Source: Enterobacteriaceae bacterium UBA7338 (GTDB taxonomy: Bacteria; Pseudomonadota; Gammaproteobacteria; Enterobacterales; Enterobacteriaceae). Taken from it: a stretch of DNA of 64,000 nucleotides. The position numbers were made by a program, and so were the translations under genes. Below are positions 51,265-58,752 of the stretch, piece by piece. The stretch is from the NCBI GenBank assembly GCA_002480085.1, contig DKPJ01000017.1, positions 434,001-498,000 on the forward strand, written 5' to 3'. Position 1 is the stretch's first letter. Each line of letters starts with the position of its first letter. The notes beneath the pieces were generated by a model that made no database searches, had not been told where the DNA came from, and was given only the letters and a program-made list of their open reading frames with translations.

Positions 51265-52023
51265 TTATTCAGCGTCAATGTCTTTTAGATCGCCCTGGAT
51301 CGCCTGCGCGTTCGGGTTCTCCTCCGGCTTCAGCTGTCCGCCGCTGGCGATAAAGTCATGCTGCTGGAAGTAAGCCTCGCGTACCAGAATATAAGGATCC
51401 GAAGACTGGCGCAGCAGGCCGTCGGAGTCCAGCAGCTGGGCGCGCGTCTCAACGCCCTCTACCGCCCACTTGCCTACCGAGAGCGGCCATGTCAGCCAGG
51501 AGAGTACCGGATAGAGCGTATCTGCCGCATCGCCACCGTCTTCACGCAGCGTAAAGCTTCCGTAGAACGGCAGCTGCACATAGGGACCGTAGCCAACGCC
51601 ATAGTGGCCCAGGGTGCTGCCGAAACGGCGCGGCACGGTGCGCTGAAGATCTTTGTTCGCCATACCGGCAACGTCAATAAAGCCACCCATGCCCAAAATA
51701 GTATTAAGGAAGAAGCGGGTGAAGTGCTTCATCCCCTGATAGGGATCGCCCTGCAGGAAAGAGTTCACCATTATGGCTGGCTCTTCAAGGTTGCTGGTGA
51801 AGTTGCTCAGGCCGTTACGCGCAGGCTGCGGCACATAATCGCGCCAGGCGACCGCCACCGGACGCAGAACATAGGGATCCACCACGTTAAAGTTAAAGTT
51901 GTACATCGTGCGGTTGAACCCTTCCAGCGGATCCGAGCGTCCCTGTGGCTCCCCGGAGTCGGAGCTGGCGCAGCCGACCAGTAGCGTAGTGCCCAGCGCG
52001 AGCGCCGTCAGGCGAAATTTCAT
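51265..52023 (-). CDS. mlaA: Outer-membrane lipid-asymmetry lipoprotein MlaA (VacJ)
   Basis: 252-residue lipoprotein that removes phospholipid from the outer leaflet of the outer membrane and passes it to MlaC. The lipobox LLVGC places the lipidated cysteine at C18. The conserved DPLEGFNRTMYNFNFNVVDPYVLRP block and FFLNTILGMGGFIDVA follow. Length is one more than in E. coli. It ends at a terminator shared with fadL. Confidence 0.96.
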   Translation of the reverse strand: MKFRLTALALGTTLLVGCASSDSGEPQGRSDPLEGFNRTMYNFNFNVVDPYVLRPVAVAWRDYVPQPARNGLSNFTSNLEEPAIMVNSFLQGDPYQGMKHFTRFFLNTILGMGGFIDVAGMANKDLQRTVPRRFGSTLGHYGVGYGPYVQLPFYGSFTLREDGGDAADTLYPVLSWLTWPLSVGKWAVEGVETRAQLLDSDGLLRQSSDPYILVREAYFQQHDFIASGGQLKPEENPNAQAIQGDLKDIDAE

Positions 52024-52331
52024 AGATGTCTCCCTGTAAAAATTGGCGATGACTGAATGTCACCCGTGACGGCACATACGCACAGCGTCCCGGCGTTCGC
52101 CGTAGAATACGCAAGCGATTGTATCAGCGTGTTTTAAGATGTCCATGCGCACGGAATAGCACATCGGTATGATTTCAGCATAGCCTGGCTTTGACATTAT
52201 CTTCTCCGTTTCGTCTCCCATTTTAAACGCCTCTGCCAATAATGCCGTTGCGAGGGGTGCGCTTCCCGGCAAAATTAGCGGATACCGCTACGCTTATAGC
52301 AGTGAAGTGAGTAATGGAAAGGTGACCCATC
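52024..52331. other. Gap between mlaA and yfdC
   Basis: 308 bp between divergent mlaA and yfdC. It must hold both promoters, but no named operator was recognised. It contains one short open frame with a good ribosome-binding site (52060-52197, minus), listed separately. Confidence 0.5.
52060..52197 (-). CDS. Candidate 45-residue small protein upstream of mlaA
   Basis: The minus-strand ATG at 52197 has GGAG six bases upstream (GGAGAAGATAATG) and opens MSKPGYAEIIPMCYSVRMD, with no family recognised. It contains three cysteines. It would be read in the same direction as mlaA, within its leader. Only the ribosome-binding site supports it; it could be chance. Confidence 0.25.
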   Translation of the reverse strand: MSKPGYAEIIPMCYSVRMDILKHADTIACVFYGERRDAVRMCRHG

Positions 52332-53273
52332 GTGGATGAATTAAAAGAAGAGAAGATTAACAAAGACTCGGATGAGCTTTCGGAAGAGATCGAGGTAGAG
52401 AGCGAGGAGAACGAGCGCGGGGAAGATATCGAGGTGGATGAAGAGCAGCTCCCCTCCCGGGCAATGGCGATCCATGAGCATATTCGCCAGGACGGCGAGA
52501 AAGAGATGGAGCGTGACGCCATGGCGCTGCTCTGGTCGGCTATCGCCGCCGGGCTGTCGATGGGGGCATCGCTGCTGGTGAAGGGGATTTTTCACGTTAA
52601 GCTGGAGGGTATTCCCGGAAGCTATGTGCTGGAGAGCCTCGGCTATACCTTCGGCTTTATCATCGTCATTATGGCGCGCCAGCAGCTGTTTACGGAGAAT
52701 ACCGTGACCGCCGTGCTGCCGGTGATGCAGAACCCAACCAGGAAAAACGGTGGCCTGCTGCTGCGTCTGTGGAGCGTGGTGCTGCTGGGCAACCTGATCG
52801 GTACGGCGATTGCCGCTTGGGCATTTGAGTACATGCCGATCTTTGATGAAGCCACGCGGGATGCCTTTGTCGAAATAGGTATGGAGGTGATGAAAAACAC
52901 GCCTGCCGAGATGTTCTCAAATGCGATCATCTCCGGCTGGCTGGTGGCCACCATGGTCTGGATGTTCCCGGCGGCCGGTTCGGCGAAGATCGTGGTGATT
53001 ATCCTGATGACCTGGGTGATTGCCCTGGCGGACACCACCCATATCGTGGTGGGCGCGGTAGAGATCTTCTACCTGGTCTTTAACGGCAACATCCCCTGGA
53101 CGGATTTCCTCTGGCCCTTCGCCATTCCGACCCTGGCGGGCAATATCTGCGGCGGGACCTTTATCTTCGCCCTGCTTAGCCATGCGCAGATCCGCAACGA
53201 CATGAGCAACAAGCGCAAGGCCGAGGCGGCAGCCGAAGCGAAAGAAGCCCGAAAAAAGATGAATAAGGCATAA
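52332..53273 (+). CDS. yfdC: Formate/nitrite-transporter-family protein YfdC
   Basis: 313-residue inner-membrane protein of the FNT family. A highly acidic, charged N-terminal tail (about residues 1-55) precedes six hydrophobic segments with the FNT-like AIISGWLVATMVWM and GNICGGTFIFALL repeats, and a Lys/Glu-rich C-terminal tail. Substrate is unknown; some relatives affect surfactant or stress tolerance. The start codon at 52332 is a GTG and reads MDELKEEKI. It precedes the argW tRNA gene, as in E. coli. Confidence 0.92.
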   Translation: MDELKEEKINKDSDELSEEIEVESEENERGEDIEVDEEQLPSRAMAIHEHIRQDGEKEMERDAMALLWSAIAAGLSMGASLLVKGIFHVKLEGIPGSYVLESLGYTFGFIIVIMARQQLFTENTVTAVLPVMQNPTRKNGGLLLRLWSVVLLGNLIGTAIAAWAFEYMPIFDEATRDAFVEIGMEVMKNTPAEMFSNAIISGWLVATMVWMFPAAGSAKIVVIILMTWVIALADTTHIVVGAVEIFYLVFNGNIPWTDFLWPFAIPTLAGNICGGTFIFALLSHAQIRNDMSNKRKAEAAAEAKEARKKMNKA

Positions 53274-53348
53274 ATGGTGACACTTTAAGCAGTCAGGCGG
53301 TGCCGAGCTTAACGCAATGGATAAATAGCGTTATACTCGTGCCGCCTC

Positions 53349-53420
53349 GTCCCCTTAGTTAAATGGATATAACGAGCCCCTCCTAAGGGCTAGTTGCAGG
53401 TTCGATTCCTGCAGGGGACA
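53349..53420 (+). tRNA. argW: tRNA-Arg(CCU), no encoded CCA
   Basis: The cloverleaf can be folded by hand: acceptor GTCCCCT/AGGGGAC, D arm with GTTA..., anticodon stem AGCCC/GGGCT around loop CTCCTAA with anticodon CCT (53382-53384), and T arm GCAGG-TTCGATT-CCTGC. The sequence is nearly that of E. coli argW. It reads the rare AGG codon. After the discriminator A at 53420 the sequence is CTTTG, so CCA is not encoded, unlike E. coli argW. argW is a known phage attachment site. Confidence 0.95.
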
Positions 53421-53591
53421 CTTTGAAAACTTTTTCCTACCTCTAAGAAATCCCAAATATCTCGCACCGCGCAAGGCTTTGAAACGTTTTTCGTAACCAG
53501 CAATTTCCCATACTCCAGCACGTTATTCCCCAAGCAATGCGTTCAGCTCATTCTCTGACGCCGCTGCCAGCAACACGCCAAAAAACCCCAT

Positions 53592-53624
53592 AAAAAAAGC
53601 CCCCGGCGCATCGCGGCGGGGGCT
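53592..53624 (-). terminator. Terminator after mqo
   Basis: Strong GC-rich stem AGCCCCCGCCG / CGCCGGGGGCT (near-perfect) followed on the minus strand by seven T, 18 bases past the mqo stop. Confidence 0.9.
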
Positions 53625-53642
53625 GACATAAGAGCTTAACGC

Positions 53643-55289
53643 TTACAGCGCCATGTCGTGCTGGGCAGGCGCGGCTTCAGCCGGTTTTGCCTGCGGCATG
53701 GACTGCGCCGCGTCCTTCATCTGAATGACCGGCGGTTTGGTCAGATTCAGCGTAGAGGCGGTTTCATCCCAAACCTGCTGGGTGAGCGCCACGTTGCCGT
53801 TCAGCTTCTGGCCGTAGGTCGGCACGATGGCGTGCAGTTTTTCCTGCCACTGCGGAGAGGTAAACTGCGCCGGGAAGAGCTGCTTGATCACGTTGATAGA
53901 GATAGGCGCTGCGGTGGATGCGCCAGGCGATGCGCCGAGCAATGCCGCCAGGGTTTTCTGCTGATCGGTAACGATTTCGGTACCGAGTTTCAGCACGCCG
54001 CCTTTGTCTGCATCTTTCTTGATGATCTGCACGCGCTGGCCTGCCTGGATCAGTTTCCAGTCCTCTTTACGCGCCGACGGATAGTACTCTTTCAGCGCCT
54101 CGAAGCGGTCATCATCGCTCAGCATTACCTGACCAATCAGGTACTTCACCAGGTCGAAGTTATCCAGACCGACATCGGTCATCGGGATCACGTTCTTAGT
54201 GGTCGTGGTGCTCAGCAGGTCAAAGAACGAACCCTGTTTCAGGAATTTAGTGGAGAAGGTCGCGAACGGCCCAAACAGCACCACGCGTTTGCCATCAAGG
54301 TAACGGGCATCCAGGTGCGGAACCGACATCGGCGGCGCGCCCACGGAAGCCTGACCGTAGACTTTCTCGGTGTGCTGACGGGTAATTTCCGGGTTCTCGG
54401 TCACCAGGAACGAACCACCTACCGGGAAGCCTGCATAGTTATCCGCTTCCGGAATACCGGTTTCTTGCAGCAGCTTCAGCGCGCCGCCGCCAGCACCGAT
54501 AAAGACATACTTCGCGTCAACCGCACGCTCTTTACCGCTCTTCACGTCGGTAATGGTTACGTGCCAGGAGTTGTCACCGTTACGTTCAAAGTCAGTGACT
54601 TCGGAGCCGGTTTCCAGCTTAAAGTTGCTGGTCTTTTTCAGGCTGCCCACCAGCTGACGGGTGATCTCGCCATAGTTAACGTCGGTACCGACCGGGGTCC
54701 AGGTGGCGGCAACGCGCTGCTGCGGATCGCGGCCTTCAATGATTAGCGGCGCCCATTTTTTGATCTGCTGCTGGTCGGTAGAGAACTGCATGCCCTGGAA
54801 CAGGGTCGTCTGCTGCAGTGCCGCGTAACGCTTGGTCAGATAGTCAACGTTGTCGCCCCAGACAAAGCTCATGTGCGGGGTGGAGTTGATGAAGGAGTGC
54901 GGATCGTTCAGCACGCCGCGCTTCACCTGAGATGACCAGAACTGACGCGAGATCATGAACGCTTCGTTGATCTCCAGCGCTTTGGTCACGTCAATCGAAC
55001 CGTCTGCACGCTCAGGCGTGTAGTTCAGTTCCATGTTGGCGGAGTGACCCGTACCGGCGTTGTTCCAGCCGTTAGAGGATTCCAGCGCAACGCCGTCCAG
55101 TTTCTCAACCATGACCTGTTTCCAGTCAGGCTGAAGCTCCTGTAACAGCGTACCCAGAGAGGCGCTCATGATACCGCCGCCAATCAACAGTACGTCTGTT
55201 TTCTCGGCAGTGTCTGCAGCGTGAACATTAGAGGCAACCAACATCGCGATAAGCGAAAAAGCGGGAACTACTTTTCTGAAATGTGACAT
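53643..55289 (-). CDS. mqo: Malate:quinone oxidoreductase Mqo
   Basis: FAD-dependent peripheral membrane enzyme oxidising malate to oxaloacetate and passing electrons to quinone. The 548 residues equal E. coli Mqo in length but the N-terminus differs. A signal-like hydrophobic leader (about 1-24, ending NVHA) precedes the FAD motif TDVLLIGGGIMSASLG. ESSNGWNNAGTGHS and TDVNYGEITRQL are family signatures. The Ala/Pro/Lys-rich tail (about 520-548) is variable. In K-12 mqo is at another locus, so this may be a relocated or second copy. Confidence 0.93.
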   Translation of the reverse strand: MSHFRKVVPAFSLIAMLVASNVHAADTAEKTDVLLIGGGIMSASLGTLLQELQPDWKQVMVEKLDGVALESSNGWNNAGTGHSANMELNYTPERADGSIDVTKALEINEAFMISRQFWSSQVKRGVLNDPHSFINSTPHMSFVWGDNVDYLTKRYAALQQTTLFQGMQFSTDQQQIKKWAPLIIEGRDPQQRVAATWTPVGTDVNYGEITRQLVGSLKKTSNFKLETGSEVTDFERNGDNSWHVTITDVKSGKERAVDAKYVFIGAGGGALKLLQETGIPEADNYAGFPVGGSFLVTENPEITRQHTEKVYGQASVGAPPMSVPHLDARYLDGKRVVLFGPFATFSTKFLKQGSFFDLLSTTTTKNVIPMTDVGLDNFDLVKYLIGQVMLSDDDRFEALKEYYPSARKEDWKLIQAGQRVQIIKKDADKGGVLKLGTEIVTDQQKTLAALLGASPGASTAAPISINVIKQLFPAQFTSPQWQEKLHAIVPTYGQKLNGNVALTQQVWDETASTLNLTKPPVIQMKDAAQSMPQAKPAEAAPAQHDMAL

Positions 55290-55401
55290 CTGTTATTGCA
55301 ATCAACTTAATTTGAACAAATAGGCGATTATTTTAACGGATTAATTAACAATTAAAAGTATTATTGAACAAATTATTAACAACCATATAGAGAACAAGGA
55401 A

Positions 55402-56661
55402 TTAGGGTGAATCTGAAGCGCCCGGCTCTTGTGTACTGAAAAAGCGGATTAACAACTGAGTCAGATGGACTTCCGTCTGTTGTTTAAGCGCTGGCGAAAC
55501 CTCTCCACCCTGCTGCTGGGCTGCGATCTGTCGCAGCTGCTCCTCCACCGGCGGCATCTGATTGAACGCCTGCGTAATAGCAAACACCTGCGACTTAAGC
55601 TCGCTCACGGTCATATACCTGCCATGCTGTTCATCCAGACTATTCAGACGATCGGTTAGCTGCTTCAACTGCATCATCCCCTGATGCCAGCCGCTCAGAC
55701 TCTCTACCGGCAGGGCCGCGGCGCTGAGCTGTTGTTGCCACTGATGGACAAACTGTTTTACCGCCGGGTCTGCGGGGAAGAGTGTCTGTAGCTGGTGTAC
55801 CAGCATGGCCTGCTGGCGGAGAGCATTATCTGGCGGCAGCCGGGACCACTGTTCTATCTGCTGCTGCGTGCGCAGGATCACCGCTCTCGGCTGCATATCC
55901 AGCGGTTTTGGACGATGAAGATATTGCCAGCCCCACAGCGAGGCACTCCCTACCACCAGCATGGTGAACAGGCCAGCAATAAACGCTCTCCGGCGACGGT
56001 CTGGATGTACCAACGTCCTCCCCTGCTCCGGCTGCACAACAAAAATCCACTGTCTGTCGGCGGGTATCGCCAGCTCTGGCGCTCCCCGGATTGTGCTTGT
56101 GGAGACGGGCGAAGCGGCCTGCCTGGCTCCGGCATGCTCATCGCTCTCAAGCCGCAGTGCCGCATGATGCAGCTGCGCGCGCAGCGCGTCACTCTCACTA
56201 AGATGCTTCAGCTCAAGGCGCTGCAGCACGTCACCGATATGGGCCAGGTATTGCTCCGCCTGGTAGAGCTTTCCCAGATCGGCAGAGGTGAACCTCTGCA
56301 TTCTCAGCACCTGCTGCAGACGTTTGCTCAGACCGCTAAGGATCTCCACCCGCGCATGCACCGCCTGCGGCCACAGATTATGCCACTGGTGCGCCAGCAG
56401 CGCATCCAGCAGGGCCAGCCCCTCATTCAAACCCGCCAGCCCGGACAGATGGGTTCGCGCCAGCGTGTACCAGGCCAGGGTCTGCAACTCTACGCCGTTG
56501 CGCTCAAACAGCGACAGGCACAGCGCCTCCACCCGCTGCCACGCCACATCCGGGCGCGCCGGGTGGGTCAGCTTGCCGAGTTCATCATGCAAGGCGGCAT
56601 GATCGGGAAAGGTTCGCGGATCGCCGCCGATCCTCAGAGAGTGTTCAGAGTCGATGTTCAT
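55402..56661 (-). CDS. T6SS TagA/VasL-like protein (TssA family, membrane-anchored)
   Basis: 419-residue protein of the TssA superfamily. An ImpA_N domain covers about residues 8-130 (IGGDPRTFPDH; LTHPARPDVAWQRVE), one transmembrane helix lies at about 227-246 after an RRRR stretch, and the C-terminal part (about 270-410) is a VasL-type domain. In enteroaggregative E. coli, TagA with this design sits in the inner membrane and stops sheath polymerisation at the distal pole; that role is inferred. It is the last seen gene of the operon, seven bases after tssE. A second TssA (60513-62099) is present. Confidence 0.82.
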   Translation of the reverse strand: MNIDSEHSLRIGGDPRTFPDHAALHDELGKLTHPARPDVAWQRVEALCLSLFERNGVELQTLAWYTLARTHLSGLAGLNEGLALLDALLAHQWHNLWPQAVHARVEILSGLSKRLQQVLRMQRFTSADLGKLYQAEQYLAHIGDVLQRLELKHLSESDALRAQLHHAALRLESDEHAGARQAASPVSTSTIRGAPELAIPADRQWIFVVQPEQGRTLVHPDRRRRAFIAGLFTMLVVGSASLWGWQYLHRPKPLDMQPRAVILRTQQQIEQWSRLPPDNALRQQAMLVHQLQTLFPADPAVKQFVHQWQQQLSAAALPVESLSGWHQGMMQLKQLTDRLNSLDEQHGRYMTVSELKSQVFAITQAFNQMPPVEEQLRQIAAQQQGGEVSPALKQQTEVHLTQLLIRFFSTQEPGASDSP

Positions 56662-56668
56662 CTGCTAT

Positions 56669-57142
56669 TCAGCCCAGATAATGAGACTGGACCGCCGCTC
56701 GGGAGTCCAGATACCGTTGTTGTTTAAGGTGCCGGATGAGCACCTTTCCTTCCGGCATAAATTGCGTACCGTAGCGCACCAGACCAATGCCCTTCAGCTC
56801 GGCATCCACGCCGTAGCGCAGCTCCCCGGGCTGCGTCTGCTCCAGCAGGACCACGCTCAGGGTTTGCAGCCTCGGTTCGTATTTCAACAACGCGTCAGAG
56901 AGAGTTTGCATCAGTTGATGAGCGGTACCGGGCATCCCCTGCAGGATTTTTGTCATATCCGGCAGGCCATAGTCGGGCAGATGCGCCAGCGTTCCGGCGC
57001 GGCAGTTAAGGATGCGCTGCATGTTGTCCAGCACCGATAAAATCACCTGGTCCTGTTCGCTGGCCTGGTGCAGATCAAGCCCGCCGCTAAAGTTGCCGTA
57101 GAACGTTTCATAGAGCGACGGGGCGTTATGACCTTTGGGCAT
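56669..57142 (-). CDS. tssE: T6SS baseplate subunit TssE (gp25-like)
   Basis: 157-residue homologue of phage T4 gp25, a baseplate wedge component that seeds sheath assembly. The GPW_gp25 family pattern is visible: a leading MPKGHNAPSLYETFYG, NMQRILNCRAGTLAHLPDYGLPD, then a C-terminal EPRL..VV..E region. The start lies one base after the tssJ stop, so translation is coupled. Confidence 0.9.
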   Translation of the reverse strand: MPKGHNAPSLYETFYGNFSGGLDLHQASEQDQVILSVLDNMQRILNCRAGTLAHLPDYGLPDMTKILQGMPGTAHQLMQTLSDALLKYEPRLQTLSVVLLEQTQPGELRYGVDAELKGIGLVRYGTQFMPEGKVLIRHLKQQRYLDSRAAVQSHYLG

Positions 57143-57143
57143 C

Positions 57144-57689
57144 TCACTCCTCCTTCAGCGGTTGCAGCGTTAGCCGGTTATTGTCAGCTTCGATAACGCG
57201 CGCCTTATCCGGGTCAAGCTCGTCACGGGTAAGAACGAGCTTCCAGCTGTTTTTCGCCTGATCCGGCGCCCGGAACAGGCCGACGACTACAACAAACTGC
57301 GCCTGTTCGTCCAGCGGCATATCGAGGCTGGTATCTGCCCCGGGTTTCACCACCACGCTGCGGCTGGCAAGCACATCCGCGCCCAGCGCGCTTTCGGCAT
57401 CTTTTGCCAGCTGCTGATAGACCGCTTTATCAAACGTCTTACGATCCTTAAGCTGATAAACCCGTATCATCACCGGTTCAGAGAGCGAGACATCCTCTAC
57501 GCTGTCGGTGTTCAGCGCCTCTCGGGCGGTAAGATCCAGATGCAGGGTTTTTACCTGTCTGTAAAAGATTGACTTTATTGCGGATGAGGTATCGTCACTG
57601 ACCGTCTGGGTCAGACCGCAACCGCTCAGCAGGAGCGGGACTATCAGCAGGGGAAGGTGCCGGGTTTTACTCAAATGCATACGTGACAC
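57144..57689 (-). CDS. tssJ: T6SS outer-membrane lipoprotein TssJ
   Basis: 181-residue lipoprotein that anchors the TssLM membrane complex to the outer membrane. The signal peptide ends in lipobox LLSGC with lipidated C24. The mature domain has the transthyretin-like strand pattern (VMIRVYQLKDRKTF; FVVVVGLFRAP). The start is a GTG at 57689 with AAGGA seven bases upstream, overlapping the tssG end by 23 bases; an ATG three codons later is possible. Confidence 0.9.
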   Translation of the reverse strand: MSRMHLSKTRHLPLLIVPLLLSGCGLTQTVSDDTSSAIKSIFYRQVKTLHLDLTAREALNTDSVEDVSLSEPVMIRVYQLKDRKTFDKAVYQQLAKDAESALGADVLASRSVVVKPGADTSLDMPLDEQAQFVVVVGLFRAPDQAKNSWKLVLTRDELDPDKARVIEADNNRLTLQPLKEE

Positions 57690-58752
57690 GCTGGTTTCCT
57701 TGTTGTGTGACGGCAGACGGCATACCGCAGTAGCTGCCTAACTCAGTAGTAAAGATGGCGGGCAGATCCGGCGGAACCGTGTCGCCTTCCATTCCCAGGA
57801 CCCCGGTCATGCCGAGGATAAACGGCGTTTCGTCCAGCACGGGGGCTGGCAAAAGCTGCGTCGGCACCGTTAGCTCAATCCGCGCTTTATAGCGCCAGCC
57901 GAGATACACCCGCAGCAGAACCAGAAAGTCATCATAGCACTGCCCGCCCGGCAGCCAGCCCTGCGCCTCTGCCTCATCGTCCGTATACAGCCCCACCAGC
58001 AGCTGGCTGCTGATCTCCGTCGTCTCATCTCCGAGCACCGTATAACCGTCGAGGAGAAAGTCCTCCTCACCGTAGAAGCCCAGCGGCCTGTCGATATATA
58101 CCGTGCGCGGATCGTGGGGGGTGACCGTAGCCTGGGTGTGCGGTGCCAGCAGTTTCACCAGCGCCTGAATCCCCTCTTCGGTTCTCGCAGGGAGGTGCAT
58201 GATGCCGAGCAGAGCCAGAAAGCGCGATACCGGCGTGCCAATATGTTTCCCGGTGCCGGGAATGCCCAGCCCGATAAGCCCCAGCAGGCTCTGCGACGTG
58301 CTGTCCGTTCCGCCAGGCTCAAAGGTCGCCGGGTAGGAATATTTGCGCCAGATACGGTAGAACTGCGTCAGGATGCGGTGGTTAAAGATATCCAGAAACG
58401 CCATCTGGGCCTCGTACCCTTCACGCCGCTGGGCGATATCATCCAGCCAGGCCGTCGGCAGCGGTGAATCCACGCCGTACAGGCCGTTAAAGGTGGTGCG
58501 CACCGTCGGCGGCGCATCCGGATTGTCTTCGTCGTACTCCACCGCTTTCAGCTCACTGACCGGAAACCCCATGCCCGGATGCGGACGAAAGCGAACCGGA
58601 TCGCTCGCCGGAGTCAGGGTGGTGCCCAGCGGCGGCCTGTCCGGGTTTGCTTTTTCCAGCAGCTGGCAGAAGCGGTAGAAATTAATCCGGTGAATATTCC
58701 GCTCAAGCCGGGCGCTTAGCCGGGAATACGGCGGTTGTGATTCTCCTGCCAT
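57667..58752 (-). CDS. tssG: T6SS baseplate subunit TssG
   Basis: 361-residue baseplate wedge protein (VasB family, DUF1305). Typical segments are NFYRFCQLLEKANPDRPPLG near the N-terminus, then VRFRPHPGMGFPVSEL and NGLYGVDSPLPTAWLDDIA. It binds TssF and TssE. It overlaps tssF by 37 bases and tssJ by 23, which suggests strong translational coupling. GGAG lies about ten bases before its ATG. Confidence 0.93.
   Translation of the reverse strand: MAGESQPPYSRLSARLERNIHRINFYRFCQLLEKANPDRPPLGTTLTPASDPVRFRPHPGMGFPVSELKAVEYDEDNPDAPPTVRTTFNGLYGVDSPLPTAWLDDIAQRREGYEAQMAFLDIFNHRILTQFYRIWRKYSYPATFEPGGTDSTSQSLLGLIGLGIPGTGKHIGTPVSRFLALLGIMHLPARTEEGIQALVKLLAPHTQATVTPHDPRTVYIDRPLGFYGEEDFLLDGYTVLGDETTEISSQLLVGLYTDDEAEAQGWLPGGQCYDDFLVLLRVYLGWRYKARIELTVPTQLLPAPVLDETPFILGMTGVLGMEGDTVPPDLPAIFTTELGSYCGMPSAVTQQGNQRVTYAFE

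Larger units (their letters stand above)
53274..53642. other. argW-containing gap between yfdC and mqo
   Basis: This gap holds tRNA-Arg(CCU) and the mqo terminator. The 170 bp between them match no core gene in E. coli, where prophage CPS-53 begins at argW. Two short minus-strand frames lie here (53523-53591 and 53390-53521, the latter running antisense into the tRNA). They might be scraps of a former integrated element. Confidence 0.45.
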
